A stretch of 64,000 nt of DNA from Streptomyces flavofungini (GCF_030388665.1 NZ_CP128846.1:4042501-4106500); one strand, 5' to 3'; positions 46,317-55,746 are shown, numbered from the stretch's first letter. Translations and numbers: made by a program. The notes: generated by a model not told the origin, from the letters alone.

Positions 46317-47069
46317 CTAGCCCGCCGCGAGGCGCTGCGACGGGGCGGCGGGCGGGGCCGGACGTTTGGGCGGGAACACCTCGGCCGGTGTCGGCACGGG
46401 GCGGGGGCGCTCCTGCGGGGGCGCGGGGCGTTCGGCGGGGGGACCGGGGCGGGGCGCGGGCTTCTTCTCGTCCGCGGCGGCGCGGCCGCCCGGCAGGGCG
46501 AGGAGGCGGGTGCGGGACGGGGGGACGGTGGGGCGGGGGCTGAGCCGGGCCGTCCCGTCGACTGCGGCGACTGCGTCGGCCTCGTGGGCCTCGTGGGCCT
46601 CGTGGGTCGCGCGGGTCTCGGTGGTGGCTGCGGGCGTGGTCGCCGTCGTGGCCGGCGTCGACGCCGCGAGGCGGGCTCGTACGGCTCGTTCGGCGAGCAC
46701 CCGGCAGCGGTCGAGGAGCGCGGCCGCGTGCGGGTTGCCGCGCAGGGCGCGCAGGGCCGCGAGGTCGTCCGCGCCCGGCCGGTACCCGGTCGCGAGCACG
46801 TCCTCCAGGAGTGCCAGGTACCCGGCCGCGGTGCCGGGCAGGGCCGCCCGGTAGCGCGCGAGGTCGGCCACGAGGAAGGCGCGCAGCCGGGCGCCCTCGC
46901 GCACCGCCTCGTCGATGTCGTCGGCGAGGCGCACGCAGTCCTGCACGGCCTGGTCGTCAAGGGCACGAACGGTGCTGGGGTGCAGGGCGTGGGCCAGCGC
47001 ACGGCGGAGCACTCGCAGCTCCTGCGCACCGAAGGCCATGCCGCCCCGGGATCCGTATGGCGTGGGCAT
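46317..47069 (-). CDS. conserved hypothetical protein with Pro-rich tail
   Basis: 250 residues from MPTPYGSRGGMAFGAQEL. The first ~125 residues are helical and well formed (LRVLRRALAHALHPSTVRALDDQAVQDCVRLADDIDEAVREGARLRAFLVADLARYRAALPG), followed by a tail of Ala, Thr, Pro and Arg with EAHEAHEAHEAD-like repeat. It recalls a conserved Streptomyces protein of unknown function next to the small membrane protein. Confidence 0.65.
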   Translation of the reverse strand: MPTPYGSRGGMAFGAQELRVLRRALAHALHPSTVRALDDQAVQDCVRLADDIDEAVREGARLRAFLVADLARYRAALPGTAAGYLALLEDVLATGYRPGADDLAALRALRGNPHAAALLDRCRVLAERAVRARLAASTPATTATTPAATTETRATHEAHEAHEADAVAAVDGTARLSPRPTVPPSRTRLLALPGGRAAADEKKPAPRPGPPAERPAPPQERPRPVPTPAEVFPPKRPAPPAAPSQRLAAG

Positions 47070-47215
47070 GGGGTGACGATACGCGCTGAGGGAACAAAAT
47101 CCTCTTAACGGACACTTGGGCGTGGCCTGGGGGCCTTGGGGGACGAGGTGGGTGTCGGGGGCCGTGGGTGTCCCCCGCGGGTGGGACGGGGGCGCCGTCG
47201 GATCGGCGCTCCGCG

Positions 47216-47396
47216 CCTCGTCCTCAAGCGCCGGACGGGCTGACATCAGGCGGTCGTCCCCCGCAGGTGGGGCAGGGTGCCCTCGCTCGGCCTTCGGCCT
47301 CGTCCTCAAGCGCCGGACGGGCTGGAATCAGGCCGTCGCTCCCCTCGGGTGGAACCGGGCGCCCTCAGTCGGCCTTCGGAGCGCCGGACTGGCTGG
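47216..47396. repeat. ~80-bp tandem units with a dispersed Streptomyces motif
   Basis: CTCGTCCTCAAGCGCCGGAC followed by GGGCTG occurs at 47216-47242 and again at 47298-47324, with a shortened copy at 47372-47396. Each sits in a unit of about 80 bp also containing CGGTCGTCCCCCGCAGGTGG-like text. A fourth, reversed copy is at about 55502-55538. The motif is frequent between Streptomyces genes as I recall. Confidence 0.75.
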
Positions 47397-47437
47397 GGCG
47401 GTGCGGCCGGTGGGCCGGGGGCGGTCCGTTCAGGTGG

Positions 47438-47845
47438 TCAGTCCGGGCGGCGGCGGGTTGTCGCGAAGGCCACTGCGCCTATTCCCAGGGCCCCTGCTGC
47501 CGCTGCCACGATCCAGAGGACGACGCCCGCCCCGGTGTCGGCCATGCGGTCCGTGGGGGCGGGTGAGGTCGGGGTCGAGGTCGGGGCCACCGTCGGGGTG
47601 CGGGGCGCCGTCGTCGCGGAAGTGGCCCCCGTCGCGGGGGTGGCCGTCGTCGCGGGGGTGACCGTTGCCGTGGGGGGCATCGTTGTCATGGGGGTCACCG
47701 TTGCCGTGGGCGGCGCGGGCCGGGGTGCCGACACCGAGATGACCGGGTCGGCCGTCGCCGTCGCCGTCGCCGGGGCACCCGTCAGTGACACCAGCGCGGC
47801 CGCCGCCACGACACCCAGGCGTGCCTTGCCCCTCATCCGCCCCAC
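47438..47845 (-). CDS. secreted Thr/Pro-rich surface protein with sortase-like end
   Basis: 135 residues. Signal peptide (ARLGVVAAAALVSLTGAPATATA), then a Thr/Pro/Ala-rich stalk of ~65 residues, then MADTG followed by a membrane helix (VVLWIVAAAAGALGIGAVAFA) and TTRRRPD. This has the layout of a sortase substrate; the motif differs from LAxTG by Met for Leu. The start is GTG 47845 or ATG 47836. A short wall-attached stalk protein is likely. Confidence 0.7.
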   Translation of the reverse strand: MGRMRGKARLGVVAAAALVSLTGAPATATATADPVISVSAPRPAPPTATVTPMTTMPPTATVTPATTATPATGATSATTAPRTPTVAPTSTPTSPAPTDRMADTGAGVVLWIVAAAAGALGIGAVAFATTRRRPD

Positions 47846-47978
47846 ACTCTTCAGCCACCCGTACCAGACACCCGGTCAGAACCCCTCCAGCACAGACTCT
47901 TGGACGGGCGTCCTGGTTGTCTCGCGGACGCGAGAAGTTGGCGCCGAGGCGCCGCACCCGGCGGCGTGAAACGCGCGG

Positions 47979-48785
47979 TCAGCCGCGCGACACGTTCCGT
48001 TCGTAGACGAGGCGGAGCCCGATCAGCGTGAGCCACGGCTCGTGGTGGTCGATGACGGACGCCTCGCCGAGCACCATCGGCGCGAGCCCGCCCGTCGCGA
48101 TCACCGTCACGTCCTCGGGGTCGGCGTCCGGCCCCGCGAGCTCGCGCGCCATCCGCCGTACGACGCCGTCGACCTGGCCCGCGAAGCCGTACACGATGCC
48201 CGCCTGCATGGCCTCCACGGTGTTCTTGCCGATGACGCTGCGCGGCCGGGCCAGCTCGATCTTGCGGAGCTGCGCGCCGCGCACGCCGAGGGCCTCCACG
48301 GAGATCTCGATGCCGGGGGCGATGACGCCGCCCGCGTACTCCCCGCGCGCGGACACCGCGTCGAACGTCGTCGCCGTACCGAAGTCCACGACGATCGCGG
48401 GGCCTCCGTAGAGCTCGACCGCGGCGACCGCGTTGATGATGCGGTCGGCGCCGACCTCCTTGGGGTTGTCCATGAGGATCGGGACGCCGGTCTTGATGCC
48501 GGGCTCCACGAGGACGGCGGGCACGTCTCCGTAGTAGCGCCGGGTGACCTCGCGGAGCTCGTGCAGGACGGACGGGACCGTCGCGCAGATCGCGATGCCG
48601 TCGATGCCGTCGCCGAGTTCGTCGCCGAGGAGCGGATGCGTGCCCATCAAACCCCGCAGGAGCACGGCGAGTTCGTCGGCGGTGCGGCGGGGGTCGGTGG
48701 AGATGCGCCAGTGCTCGACGACGTCCTCGCCGTCGAACAGGCCGAGGACGGTCTGCGTGTTGCCCACGTCGATGGTGAGCAGCAT
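47979..48785 (-). CDS. coaX: type III pantothenate kinase
   Basis: 268 residues. It phosphorylates pantothenate, the first step from pantothenate to CoA. The ATP-binding loop DVGNTQTVLGLF opens the protein; VGADRIINAVAA and VVDFGTATTFDAV are the other family signatures. The start codon overlaps the nadC stop by one base (TGATG), so translation is coupled. Being last in the panC-nadB-nadC operon joins CoA and NAD synthesis. Confidence 0.95.
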   Translation of the reverse strand: MLLTIDVGNTQTVLGLFDGEDVVEHWRISTDPRRTADELAVLLRGLMGTHPLLGDELGDGIDGIAICATVPSVLHELREVTRRYYGDVPAVLVEPGIKTGVPILMDNPKEVGADRIINAVAAVELYGGPAIVVDFGTATTFDAVSARGEYAGGVIAPGIEISVEALGVRGAQLRKIELARPRSVIGKNTVEAMQAGIVYGFAGQVDGVVRRMARELAGPDADPEDVTVIATGGLAPMVLGEASVIDHHEPWLTLIGLRLVYERNVSRG

Positions 48786-49792
48786 CAGCTGCTCACCTCT
48801 CCGGAGACCCGCGCTTCGCGGAGGTCGAGGCCGATGTCGAGGATCGGGGACGAGTGCGTGAGGGCGCCCACCGCGAGGAAGTCGACGCCCGTGCGCGCGT
48901 ACGTCGCGGCGTTCTCCAGGGTGAGGCGGCCCGAGGACTCCAGGAGCGCGCGGCCGCCGACGAGGGCGACGGCCTCCTCCGTCTCGCCGGGCGTGAAGTT
49001 GTCCAGGAGGATCAGGTCGGCGCCCGCGTCCAGGACTTCGCGCAGCTGGTGCAGGGTGTCCACCTCGACCTCGACGGGCACGCCGGGGAACATCTCCCGT
49101 ACGGCCTTGAAGGCCTGCGCGACGCCGCCCGCGGCGACCACGTGGTTGTCCTTGACGAGGGCCGCGTCCGCGAGCGACATGCGGTGGTTGACACCGCCGC
49201 CCGCGCGGACCGCGTACTTCTCCAGGGAGCGCAGGCCGGGGGTCGTCTTGCGGGTGTCGCGGACCTTGGCGCCGGTGCCCTTGAGGGCGTCCGCCCACGC
49301 GCGCGTGGCGGTGGCGATGCCCGACAGGCGGCACATCAGGTTGAGCGCGCTGCGCTCGGCCGTCAGCAGGTCGCGGGTGCGGGTGGTGACGCTCAGGAGC
49401 ACGTCGCCGGCCTCCACGCGCTCGCCGTCCTCGAAGTGCCGCTCCACCTCGAACTCGTCCTCGCAGACGACGGAGAGGACGGCCTCGGCGACGCGCAGGC
49501 CCGCGACGGTGCCCGCCTGACGGGCGGTGAAGTCGCCGGTGGCCACGGCGTCCTCGGGGATGGTGGCGACCGTCGTGACGTCCACGGCGTCCGGCGAGAA
49601 CTCCATGTCCTCGGCGATGGCGAGGTGCGCGATGTCCTCGACCTGCACGGGGTCGAGGCCCGCGTCCTCCAGCATCCGGGCGAGCGACGGGTCGAGGCCG
49701 CACTCCATCGCGTCGTGCGCCGCGTCGCCGCAGCCGCAGCCGTCGCCGCAGCCGCCGGTGCCTGCGGCGAGGGGGAGGTCGGTGGTGCTCAC
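48785..49792 (-). CDS. nadC: nicotinate-nucleotide pyrophosphorylase (quinolinate PRTase)
   Basis: 335 residues. It converts quinolinate and PRPP to nicotinate mononucleotide. The core contains VRDTRKTTPGLRSLEKYAV, GGGVNHRMSLADAALVKDNH and LLDNFTPGE. An N-terminal extension of ~35 residues contains GGCGDGCGCGD and MECG, with four closely spaced cysteines, which could bind metal and are not needed for the fold. The GTG at 49792 follows AGGAG by eight bases; an adjacent GTG two codons up is too close. It begins two bases after the nadB stop. Confidence 0.94.
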   Translation of the reverse strand: MSTTDLPLAAGTGGCGDGCGCGDAAHDAMECGLDPSLARMLEDAGLDPVQVEDIAHLAIAEDMEFSPDAVDVTTVATIPEDAVATGDFTARQAGTVAGLRVAEAVLSVVCEDEFEVERHFEDGERVEAGDVLLSVTTRTRDLLTAERSALNLMCRLSGIATATRAWADALKGTGAKVRDTRKTTPGLRSLEKYAVRAGGGVNHRMSLADAALVKDNHVVAAGGVAQAFKAVREMFPGVPVEVEVDTLHQLREVLDAGADLILLDNFTPGETEEAVALVGGRALLESSGRLTLENAATYARTGVDFLAVGALTHSSPILDIGLDLREARVSGEVSS

Positions 49793-49794
49793 GG

Positions 49795-51498
49795 TCACTG
49801 CTCCTGGGTGCTGGGGAAACGGGCGTTGTCGGTGGTGCGGGTGGTGAGGGTCCGGTCGGCATTGAGGCGTACGACGATGTGGCGGCCCCACGCAGCGTCG
49901 TCGCGGTCCGCGTGGTCCTCGCGCCAGTGGCAGCCACGAGTCTCCTCGCGCTGCTGGGCCGCCGCCACCAGGACGCGGGCGACGCACAGGAGGTTGGTGG
50001 TCTCCCAGGCGTCCACGCCGGGCTCGGCGGTCTTGCCGTCCTCGGCGAGCGCGCCCGCCGCGTCCGCGTGCACGGCGGCGAGCCGGTCGGCGGCCGCGGC
50101 GAGGGACGCGGCGGAGCGCAGGACTCCGGCGCCCTCGGTCATCACCCGCTGGACGGTGAAGCGGGCCTCCGGGGGCAGCAGGGGGTGGGCGGGCCGCTGC
50201 GGGGTCACCGGATCGACGGCCGCGCGCGCGTGGAGGGTGCCGTCGGCGTGCCGGGCGGCGATGTCGTCCGCGATGCGCTCGGCGTAGACCAGGCCTTCAA
50301 GGAGGGAGTTGGAGGCGAGCCGGTTCGCGCCGTGCACGCCGGTGCAGGCGACCTCGCCGCACGCGTACAGGCCCGCCACGGTGGTGCGGCCGTGCGGGTC
50401 GGTGCGGACGCCGCCGGAGGCGTAGTGGGCGGCCGGGGCGACCGGGATGGGCTCCGTGACGGGGTCGATGCCGTGGCTGCGGCAGGCCGCCAGAATCGTC
50501 GGGAAGCGCTTCGCCCACATGTCGGCGCCGAAGTGGCGGCCGTCCAAGTACATGTGCGTGGCGCCCTGTTCCAGCATGCGGCGCGTGATGGCCTTGGCGA
50601 CGATGTCGCGCGGCGCCAGCTCGGCGAGCTCGTGGGCGCCCACCATGAAGCGCACGCCGTCCGCGTCCACGAGGTGGGCGCCCTCGCCGCGCACCGCCTC
50701 GGAGACGAGCGGCTGCTGGCCCTCCGCGTCGGCGCCCAGGAACAGCACGGTCGGGTGGAACTGCACGAACTCCAGGTCGGACACCTCGGCACCCGCGCGC
50801 AGGGCGAGCGCGACGCCGTCGCCGGTGGACACGGACGGGTTGGTGGTCGCGGCGAAGACCTGGCCCATGCCGCCGGTGGCGAGCACCACGGCGGGCGCCC
50901 GGACGGCGCCCACGCCGTCGTGCTGGCCCTCCCCCATGACGTGCAGGGTCACCCCGGCCGCGTGCCCTTCGGCGTCCGTCAGGAGGTCGAGTACCAGGGC
51001 GTTCTCGACCGTCCGCATGCCTCGTGCGCGGACCGCCTCGACGAGGGCGCGCGAGACCTCCGCGCCGGTCGCGTCGCCGCCCGCGTGCGTGATGCGGCGG
51101 CGGTGGTGGCCGCCCTCGCGGGTGAGCGCGAGGCCGCCGTCGGCCGACTCGTCGAACCGGGCGCCGGTCGCGATCAGCCGGCGTACGGCGTCGGGGCCCT
51201 CGGTGACCAGGACGCGCACCGCCTCCTCGTCGCACAGGCCCACGCCTGCCACGAGGGTGTCCTCCAGGTGCTGCTCGGGTGTGTCGCCCTCGCCGAGTGC
51301 CGCCGCGATGCCGCCCTGCGCCCAGCGCGTGGAGCCGTCGTCGAGGCGCGCCTTGGTGACGACGACGGTCTTCAGACCGGCTGCCTCACAGCGCAGCGCC
51401 GCGGTCAGACCGGCCACTCCGGAGCCGACGACCACGACGTCGGCGTCGAGCGACCAGCCGGGCGCGGGGGCGTGCAGGCGTATGCCGGTGGCACTCAT
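49795..51498 (-). CDS. nadB: L-aspartate oxidase
   Basis: 567 residues. A flavoprotein that oxidises L-aspartate to iminoaspartate for quinolinate synthesis. FAD-binding VVVVGSGVAGLTAALRCE is at the start, with the substrate-site FHPTVLF, THAGGDATG and HYASGGVRTD, and the C-terminal helical domain. MSATGIRL is chosen as start by family position. No quinolinate synthase gene (nadA) is in the window, which is usual for this locus in Streptomyces. Confidence 0.95.
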   Translation of the reverse strand: MSATGIRLHAPAPGWSLDADVVVVGSGVAGLTAALRCEAAGLKTVVVTKARLDDGSTRWAQGGIAAALGEGDTPEQHLEDTLVAGVGLCDEEAVRVLVTEGPDAVRRLIATGARFDESADGGLALTREGGHHRRRITHAGGDATGAEVSRALVEAVRARGMRTVENALVLDLLTDAEGHAAGVTLHVMGEGQHDGVGAVRAPAVVLATGGMGQVFAATTNPSVSTGDGVALALRAGAEVSDLEFVQFHPTVLFLGADAEGQQPLVSEAVRGEGAHLVDADGVRFMVGAHELAELAPRDIVAKAITRRMLEQGATHMYLDGRHFGADMWAKRFPTILAACRSHGIDPVTEPIPVAPAAHYASGGVRTDPHGRTTVAGLYACGEVACTGVHGANRLASNSLLEGLVYAERIADDIAARHADGTLHARAAVDPVTPQRPAHPLLPPEARFTVQRVMTEGAGVLRSAASLAAAADRLAAVHADAAGALAEDGKTAEPGVDAWETTNLLCVARVLVAAAQQREETRGCHWREDHADRDDAAWGRHIVVRLNADRTLTTRTTDNARFPSTQEQ

Positions 51499-51589
51499 AC
51501 GGGGGCTCCGATCCGGGTCGGGCGGATGGTCGGGCGGAGGGCGGTGGTGCCGCACGGGCGCGCGCTCGTGCGGGGGCTGGTGCACGGGC

Positions 51590-52789
51590 TCATGCCGGGT
51601 CTCCGAACGTCAGCGGGATGTTGTCGATCAGGCGGGTCGTGCCGACCTTGGCGGCGACGGCCAGGATCGCCTCGCCCCGGTGGCCGGGGGTGATCTCCTG
51701 GAAGTCGGCCGGGTCGACGAGCGCCAGGTAGTCCAGGACGAGCGGGGGTCGCAGCCGCCCGGCCTCGTCGAGGACCTGCCGGGCGGCGGCGCGGATCGCG
51801 TCGGGGCCCGCGGGACCCGCGGGGACGGCCTGGGCGACGGCGTGCGCGTCGGCGGCGGCGCGGGCCTCGCCCAGCGCGTTGAGGCCGTCCACGCGCGCGT
51901 GGGTGGCGGGCGCGAGGACGGCCCGTGCGCGCAGCGCCTCCTGTGCGGCGTGCCGGTCGCGGCCCGCGAACAGGGCGCGGGACAGCGCGAGGGCGGTGCG
52001 GCGCTCCTCCGGCGACAGGTAGCGGTTGCGGCTGGAGCGGGCGAGGCCGTCGTCCTCGCGGACCGTGGGCACGCCGACGATCTCCACGTCGAAGTTCAGG
52101 TCCCGCACCATGCGTCGGATCACGGCGAGCTGCTGGGCGTCCTTCTGGCCGAACAGCGCCACGTCGGGCGCGGTCAGGTGCAGCAGCTTGGCGACGACGG
52201 TGAGCACGCCGTCGAAGTGCCCGGGGCGCGTGGCCCCTTCCAGGACGGTGCCCATGGGGCCCGCGGTGACCCGGACCTGCGGCTCGCCGCCGGGGTAGAC
52301 CTCGTCCACGGCGGGGGCGAACACGACGTCCGCACCGGCCTGGGACGCGGTCTTGATGTCGGCTTCGAGGGTGCGCGGATAGCGGTCCAGGTCCTCGCCC
52401 GCGCCGAACTGCAGCGGGTTCACGAAGACCGTGACGACGACCTCCCCGGCGGGTCCCGCCGCCTGCCGTGCCGTGCGGACCAGCGTGGCGTGGCCCTCGT
52501 GCAGGGCGCCCATGGTCATGACGACGACGCGACGCCCGGTGCGGGGGCGGGCGCGGAGGTCCGCGGCGGTGTGCAGGAGGGTGGTGTCGCGGGGGGTTTC
52601 CGGGGTGGTGGGGGTGCCCTGGGGCGTCTGGGGCGCTTGGGGCGCCTCCTGGGATGCAGGGAGCTTCTGAGACACCTTCTGGGGCTTCTGAGGCAGCTTC
52701 TGGGGCGTCTGGGGTGCCTGGGGTGTCTCCTGGGGCGCCTGATGTGTCTGCGGCACCCGGGGCACCTGAGGCTCAGTCTCCTCGCTCAT
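51590..52789 (-). CDS. panC: pantothenate synthetase with Pro/Gln-rich N-terminal extension
   Basis: 399 residues against about 280-330 in the family. It joins pantoate and beta-alanine with ATP. The enzyme begins near residue 70: [17 protein letters not shown] (HIGH-type), [16 protein letters not shown] and [12 protein letters not shown]. The first ~65 residues are Pro, Gln, Thr and Lys with QTPQ/QKPQ-like units. The ATG start is supported by an ATGA overlap with the upstream gene, so the extension seems to be translated. Confidence 0.93.
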   Translation of the reverse strand: MSEETEPQVPRVPQTHQAPQETPQAPQTPQKLPQKPQKVSQKLPASQEAPQAPQTPQGTPTTPETPRDTTLLHTAADLRARPRTGRRVVVMTMGALHEGHATLVRTARQAAGPAGEVVVTVFVNPLQFGAGEDLDRYPRTLEADIKTASQAGADVVFAPAVDEVYPGGEPQVRVTAGPMGTVLEGATRPGHFDGVLTVVAKLLHLTAPDVALFGQKDAQQLAVIRRMVRDLNFDVEIVGVPTVREDDGLARSSRNRYLSPEERRTALALSRALFAGRDRHAAQEALRARAVLAPATHARVDGLNALGEARAAADAHAVAQAVPAGPAGPDAIRAAARQVLDEAGRLRPPLVLDYLALVDPADFQEITPGHRGEAILAVAAKVGTTRLIDNIPLTFGDPA

Positions 52790-53844
52790 CGGTCCCCTCC
52801 GTCCGGGCCGTCCGGGCCGTCCGAACCAGCCGAACCAGCCGAACCGCCCGACCCGCCCGACCCGTCGCCGCGGAACCCTTCGGTGCCACGCGGCCCTCCA
52901 TGGCCCCCCGCCCCGTTCACCCCGCCCGCGAGCACCCCGAGCAGGTCCTCGGCGAGTTCCGGCTTGAGGAGGCCGTGGGCGAGGGCGCGGTCGGCGGTCG
53001 CGCGGGCCATCGCCAGATACCCGGCGACGGTCTGCGGCGCGTGCTTGCGCAACTCGGCGACGTGCGCGGCGACCGTGCCCGCGTCCCCGCGCGCGACGGG
53101 CCCCGTCAGGGCCGCGTCACCGGAGCGCAGGGCGTTGTCGAGGGCCGCGCCGAGCAGCGGGCCGAGCATGCGGTCCGGGGCCTCGACGCCCGCGTCCCGC
53201 AACAGCTCCATGGACTCGGCGACCAGTGTGACCAGGTGGTTCGAGCCGAGCGCGAGCGCCGCGTGGTAGAGCGGGCGGGCCTCCTCGGCGATCCACTCGG
53301 GCTCGCCGCCCATCTCGATGACCAGGGCCTCCGCGGCGAGCCGCAACTCGTCGGGGGCGGTCACGCCGAAGGAGCATCCGGCGAGGCGCTGCACGTCCAC
53401 GGGGGTGCCGGTGAACGTCATCGCCGGGTGCAGCGCGAGGGGCAGGCCGCCGGCGCGCAGGGCCGGTTCGAGCACCTTCGCTCCGTACCGCCCGGAGGTG
53501 TGCACCACAAGCTGTCCCGGGCGCACCGCACCCGTCTCGGCGAGGCCCTCGACCAGGCCGGGAAGGGTGTCGTCCGGCACGGTGAGCAGGACGAGGTCGG
53601 CGCGCTCGAGGACCTGGGCGGGCGAGACGAGCGGGACGTCGGGCAGCATGGCGGCGGCGCGCCGCACGGAGCTGTCGGACACCCCGGAGGCGGCGACCGG
53701 GTGGTGCCCGGCGAGCTGGAGCGCCGCCGCGAGCGCCGGTCCTACGCGACCCGCTCCGACGACGCCCACGGTGAGCCGCGCGGGGCGGTCCCTGGGGTCC
53801 GATCGGGGCTCGGGACGCTGGTCCGGCCGGTGGGATGCGTTCAC
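52786..53844 (-). CDS. Rossmann-like / DUF2520 protein, candidate ketopantoate reductase
   Basis: 352 residues. The NAD(P)-binding motif [19 protein letters not shown] is followed by [22 protein letters not shown] and the DUF2520 helical half ([27 protein letters not shown]). A Gly/Ser-rich tail ends the protein. This family often sits beside panC in actinobacteria and includes PanG-type ketopantoate reductases in other phyla, so reduction of ketopantoate is a reasonable guess. The GTG at 53844 has GGAAGG upstream; an ATG at 53898 is an alternative. It overlaps panC by ATGA. Confidence 0.85.
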   Translation of the reverse strand: MNASHRPDQRPEPRSDPRDRPARLTVGVVGAGRVGPALAAALQLAGHHPVAASGVSDSSVRRAAAMLPDVPLVSPAQVLERADLVLLTVPDDTLPGLVEGLAETGAVRPGQLVVHTSGRYGAKVLEPALRAGGLPLALHPAMTFTGTPVDVQRLAGCSFGVTAPDELRLAAEALVIEMGGEPEWIAEEARPLYHAALALGSNHLVTLVAESMELLRDAGVEAPDRMLGPLLGAALDNALRSGDAALTGPVARGDAGTVAAHVAELRKHAPQTVAGYLAMARATADRALAHGLLKPELAEDLLGVLAGGVNGAGGHGGPRGTEGFRGDGSGGSGGSAGSAGSDGPDGPDGGDR

Positions 53845-53979
53845 GCGATGAGGCCTTCCGTTCCAGTCCGCTCGGGGTACCGGACGATTTCTCGTCATGC
53901 TAACGCTATCCGTCGGCGGGGCGCCGTCGGCTGTCCACAGGCTGTGGGCATTCGTACGACCGCGCGCGATGATCTGTGG

Positions 53980-55209
53980 ATGACCGCATACGACAGGCCG
54001 GACGCCACCACCGAGCCGGACGAGTCTGCCGAACGGCGCGCGTCCGCCACCCCGGACGAGCCCTCCGAACGCGACGAGCCCGCCGAGCCGGACGGCCGCG
54101 CGCGCCGGATCGCCGCCGCCCGCAGCGCGAAACGCCTCCTGACCCGCTCCCCGATGACCGTGTCCCTGGCCGAACGCGTCACGGCCCTGGCCGAGGGCGT
54201 CGCCGACGTCACGGACCCGGACCGGGTGAGCGACCTGTACGGCGACGGGGTGGTCGCCGACCTGGAGGACGAGGTCGCGCGGCTGCTCGGCAAGGAGGAC
54301 GCCGTCTTCTTCCCCACCGGCACGATGGCCCAGCAGATCGCGCTGCGCTGCTGGGCGGGTCGTACGGGCAACGCGACCGTGGCCCTGCACCCGCGTTCGC
54401 ACCCGGAGGTGCACGAGGCGGGCGCCCTCTCCGTGGTGAGCGGTCTGCGCACCGTGCACCCCACGGACGAGCCGCGCTGCCCCACGGCGGACGAAGTGCG
54501 CGACTTCGACGAGCCGTTCGGGACGCTGATGCTCGAACTGCCGCTCCGGGAGGCCGGTTTCGTCCTGCCCAGCTGGCAGGAGCTGACGGACGTGGTGGCG
54601 GCGGCGCGCGAACGGGACGCCGTCGTGCACCTCGACGGGGCGCGGCTGTGGGAGTGCACCCCGCACTTCGGCCGCCCGCTGCCAAAGATCGCGGCGCTCG
54701 CGGACAGCGTGTACGTGTCGTTCTACAAGTCGCTCGAAGGCATCGCGGGCGCCGCGCTGGCCGGGCCGCGGACGCTGACCGACGAGGCGCGCGCCTGGCG
54801 GCACCGGTACGGCGGCCTGATGTTCCAGCAGTCCCCGACCGCCGTGTCGGCCCTGCTCGGCCTCAAGCACGTCCTGCCGCGCCTGCCGGAATACGTCGCC
54901 CACGCGCGCGTGGTCGCGGACGCGCTGCGCGAGGGGTTCGCGACCTCCCGGGTGCCCTGGTCACGGGTGCACCCCGACCCGCCGCACACGCACCAGTTCC
55001 AGGTCTGGCTGCCGTACGGGCCCGACGTCCTGAACGAGGCGGCGCTCACGCAGGCCGAGGAGACCGGAACCCAGCTGTTCTGGCGCTGGTTCCCGGAAGG
55101 ACCGCCGGGCCTGTCCGTCACGGAGGTCACCGTGACCGGACCGGGCCTGGCGTGGACACCCGACGACGTCAGGGCAGCGGTCGCGGAGTTCGTGCGCCGG
55201 CTCCCCTGA
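53980..55209 (+). CDS. threonine aldolase-like PLP enzyme
   Basis: 409 residues of the beta-eliminating lyase/threonine aldolase family. After an acidic, Pro-rich start of ~45 residues come the PLP-fold signatures: YGDGVVADLEDEVARLLGKEDAVFFPTGTMAQQIAL, HLDGARLWE and the cofactor lysine in SVYVSFYKSLEGIAGA. It should cleave a beta-hydroxy amino acid such as L-allo-threonine to glycine and an aldehyde. It is divergent from the cofactor operon and has its own promoter region. Confidence 0.88.
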   Translation: MTAYDRPDATTEPDESAERRASATPDEPSERDEPAEPDGRARRIAAARSAKRLLTRSPMTVSLAERVTALAEGVADVTDPDRVSDLYGDGVVADLEDEVARLLGKEDAVFFPTGTMAQQIALRCWAGRTGNATVALHPRSHPEVHEAGALSVVSGLRTVHPTDEPRCPTADEVRDFDEPFGTLMLELPLREAGFVLPSWQELTDVVAAARERDAVVHLDGARLWECTPHFGRPLPKIAALADSVYVSFYKSLEGIAGAALAGPRTLTDEARAWRHRYGGLMFQQSPTAVSALLGLKHVLPRLPEYVAHARVVADALREGFATSRVPWSRVHPDPPHTHQFQVWLPYGPDVLNEAALTQAEETGTQLFWRWFPEGPPGLSVTEVTVTGPGLAWTPDDVRAAVAEFVRRLP

Positions 55210-55405
55210 CCCCGCGCAGCATCCGCCCGAGCGCGGCCCGGAAGCGTCCGCGCGCGGGACGTTCGTGCACGACGGCGTGGAAGCGCCCGTAGTCGCGCAC
55301 TTCCCGCACGACCTGCCAGTCGCACACACCGGGCGCGGGCGGCGTCCGCTCTCCGAGCTGGGCGGCGCGGTAGCTGTCGAGGAGGTACTGCTGGGTGACG
55401 CTCAT
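55169..55405 (-). CDS. small conserved protein
   Basis: 78 residues: MSVTQQYLLDSYRAAQLGE, then PGVCDWQVVREVRDYGRFHAVVHERP, and an Arg-rich end. It is soluble, without signal or membrane segment. I recall homologues in Streptomyces but no function. It overlaps the 3' end of the aldolase-like gene by 41 bp. The AT-rich text just upstream of its start (AAGTACCATTTCTTACGAAAG on the minus strand) probably holds its promoter or a regulator site. Confidence 0.6.
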   Translation of the reverse strand: MSVTQQYLLDSYRAAQLGERTPPAPGVCDWQVVREVRDYGRFHAVVHERPARGRFRAALGRMLRGVRGAGARTPRPLP

Positions 55406-55746
55406 GGCGTAGACCTTTCGTAAGAAATGGTACTTAACAGGCGCGAGGGTGGGCGAGCGAGGACGAGGTGGCGGAGAAGCGGACGACGGGAGGGGGTCTT
55501 GGAGCCCGTCCGGCGATTGAGGACGAGCGCGAAGCGCGACAGACAGCGACACGGGCCGACGGTCAGCCGCACAGGCCGGCGGCCGGGTCAGGCCACGCCA
55601 GGGGCGACACCATCGGCGCCCGGAGCGACCCGCCGGTTCACGGCGACAACCCCACCCTGCGCCCGGCCGACCGGCCACGTCGCGTCGATTGACGCCAGTC
55701 GTCAATCGGCACCGGCGTTGCCAGTGGCCCGGTGCACCATGGGGTC
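55406..55746. other. 341-bp intergenic region with one dispersed repeat copy
   Basis: GAGCCCGTCCGGCGATTGAG then GACGAGCGCGAAGCGCG at about 55502-55538 is the reverse complement of the repeat motif found near 47.3 kb. A perfect inverted repeat lies close to the next gene (see separate entry). No further gene is seen. Confidence 0.6.
55687..55707. promoter_or_regulatory. candidate ArsR-type operator
   Basis: GATTGACG-CCAGT-CGTCAATC is a perfect inverted repeat with 8-bp arms, 40-60 bp upstream of the ArsR-type regulator start. It could be its autoregulatory site. Confidence 0.55.
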
